Below are positions 56,579 through 56,982 of a DNA stretch of 56,982 bases, piece by piece; the first letter of the stretch is position 1, and each line of letters opens with the position of its first letter. A program made the translations under genes and the position numbers. The notes under the pieces were generated by a model. That model did no database searches, was not told where the DNA came from, and saw nothing but the letters and a program-made list of their open reading frames with translations. Location: contig NZ_WOEY01000092.1 in assembly GCF_013177695.1 (NCBI RefSeq), forward strand, positions 1-56,982, given 5' to 3'. Source of the stretch: Paraburkholderia solitsugae. Its GTDB lineage: Bacteria; Pseudomonadota; Gammaproteobacteria; Burkholderiales; Burkholderiaceae.

Positions 56579-56982
56579 TTGAGCGAAGTTAAGATTGGCG
56601 TAAATGCCAACGCGGACGGGGTAGCAAAGGCGATCGACACGATCACGCGATCAATGAATCGCATGGGTTCCGAGGTCGCGAAGGTATCGCATCTGAAATT
56701 CGAGCCCGTCGATGTCAAGCTCATGGCGCGTGATCTTGCACTTGTGAACCGCCAATTTAGTGAGGCGCTGAAACTTTCCGCGCAACTCAGGAATGCGATC
56801 AAGGCCACAGGTCAAGAGGGAAAACAACTCTCTCAGATCGACTTCTCGAAGCTCTCCACGAATCCGCAAGTAGCGGAGCGCATGCGCACGCGCGCCTTTT
56901 TGCATAGCGTTAGGGGTAGTGCGCTCGACCCGACTTTGGCGAACGAGGTTGACGACCGCGGAAACATCGTGCCGCCTACTCC
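56579..56982 (+). CDS. Probable tape-measure protein, N-terminal part cut by the window edge
   Basis: An open frame from a TTG at 56579 (AAGGGG box 6-7 bases before it) runs to the window end without a stop, 134 codons. The sequence (SEVKIGVNANADGVAKAIDT, ITRSMNRMGSEVAKV, ARDLALVNRQFSEALKLSAQ) is helical and repetitive with S/N/Q content, as at the start of phage tape-measure proteins. The position after a chaperone-like gene supports this. The rest lies outside the window. Confidence 0.6.
   Translation, partial: MSEVKIGVNANADGVAKAIDTITRSMNRMGSEVAKVSHLKFEPVDVKLMARDLALVNRQFSEALKLSAQLRNAIKATGQEGKQLSQIDFSKLSTNPQVAERMRTRAFLHSVRGSALDPTLANEVDDRGNIVPPT

Overview
The window reads as a Burkholderiaceae chromosome, most like Paraburkholderia. 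It is GC-rich, and the gene orders surE-pcm-nlpD-rpoS, bamD/rluD/pgeF, ffs-dnaX-ybaB-recR and phaC-phaA-phaB-phaR are those of this beta-proteobacterial family. No species call is possible from the sequence alone.

Positions 1 to about 28.6 kb are chromosomal backbone. On the minus strand lie an MtfA-type peptidase, an MFS pump with its MerR regulator, rho and trxA. On the plus strand follow the 4.5S SRP RNA, dnaX, ybaB, recR and a CoA transferase. After a minus-strand quinone oxidoreductase come the stationary-phase cluster surE-pcm-nlpD-rpoS, a PolB-like exonuclease and rlmD. Then come bamD (minus), divergent from rluD-pgeF, and the complete polyhydroxybutyrate operon phaC-phaA-phaB with its regulator phaR.

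The gene normally expected after phaR is rimO, the S12 methylthiotransferase. Here its promoter and first codons occur twice, at about 27134-27353 and 28419-28639. The two copies flank a complete dusC, and both break at the same codons (..SLG-C..). The best reading is two successive site-specific integrations into the 5' end of rimO. An older one left dusC and a replacement rimO 5' end, and a later one is the prophage that fills the rest of the window.

From about 28.64 kb to the right edge is a mosaic prophage. Its left end carries a three-gene operon with its own sigma70-like promoter and terminators: a GHKL ATPase, a STAS-like DUF4325 protein and a membrane/coiled-coil protein. This is the best candidate for an undescribed system. 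Next come replication-type genes (winged-helix-like proteins and a DUF1376 protein), with an array of 14-bp inverted-repeat iterons that looks like a replication origin. Then there is a Rha-type antirepressor, small regulators, a 36-bp operator-like palindrome and a pair of secreted proteins. A helix-turn-helix, possibly small-terminase, gene follows.

From 41 to 53 kb accessory cassettes on both strands are interleaved with two probable neck/structural genes and with repeated small-gene fragments. The cassettes include a pentapeptide-repeat membrane protein facing a two-TM protein, a GIY-YIG nuclease, DUF5677 and DUF6680 proteins, and a five-gene minus-strand operon of zinc-ribbon/HTH proteins. 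The window closes with an AlpA-like regulator, small tail-region genes and the start of a probable tape-measure gene. No integrase, repressor, large terminase, portal or major capsid gene was recognised, so these must lie to the right or be missing.
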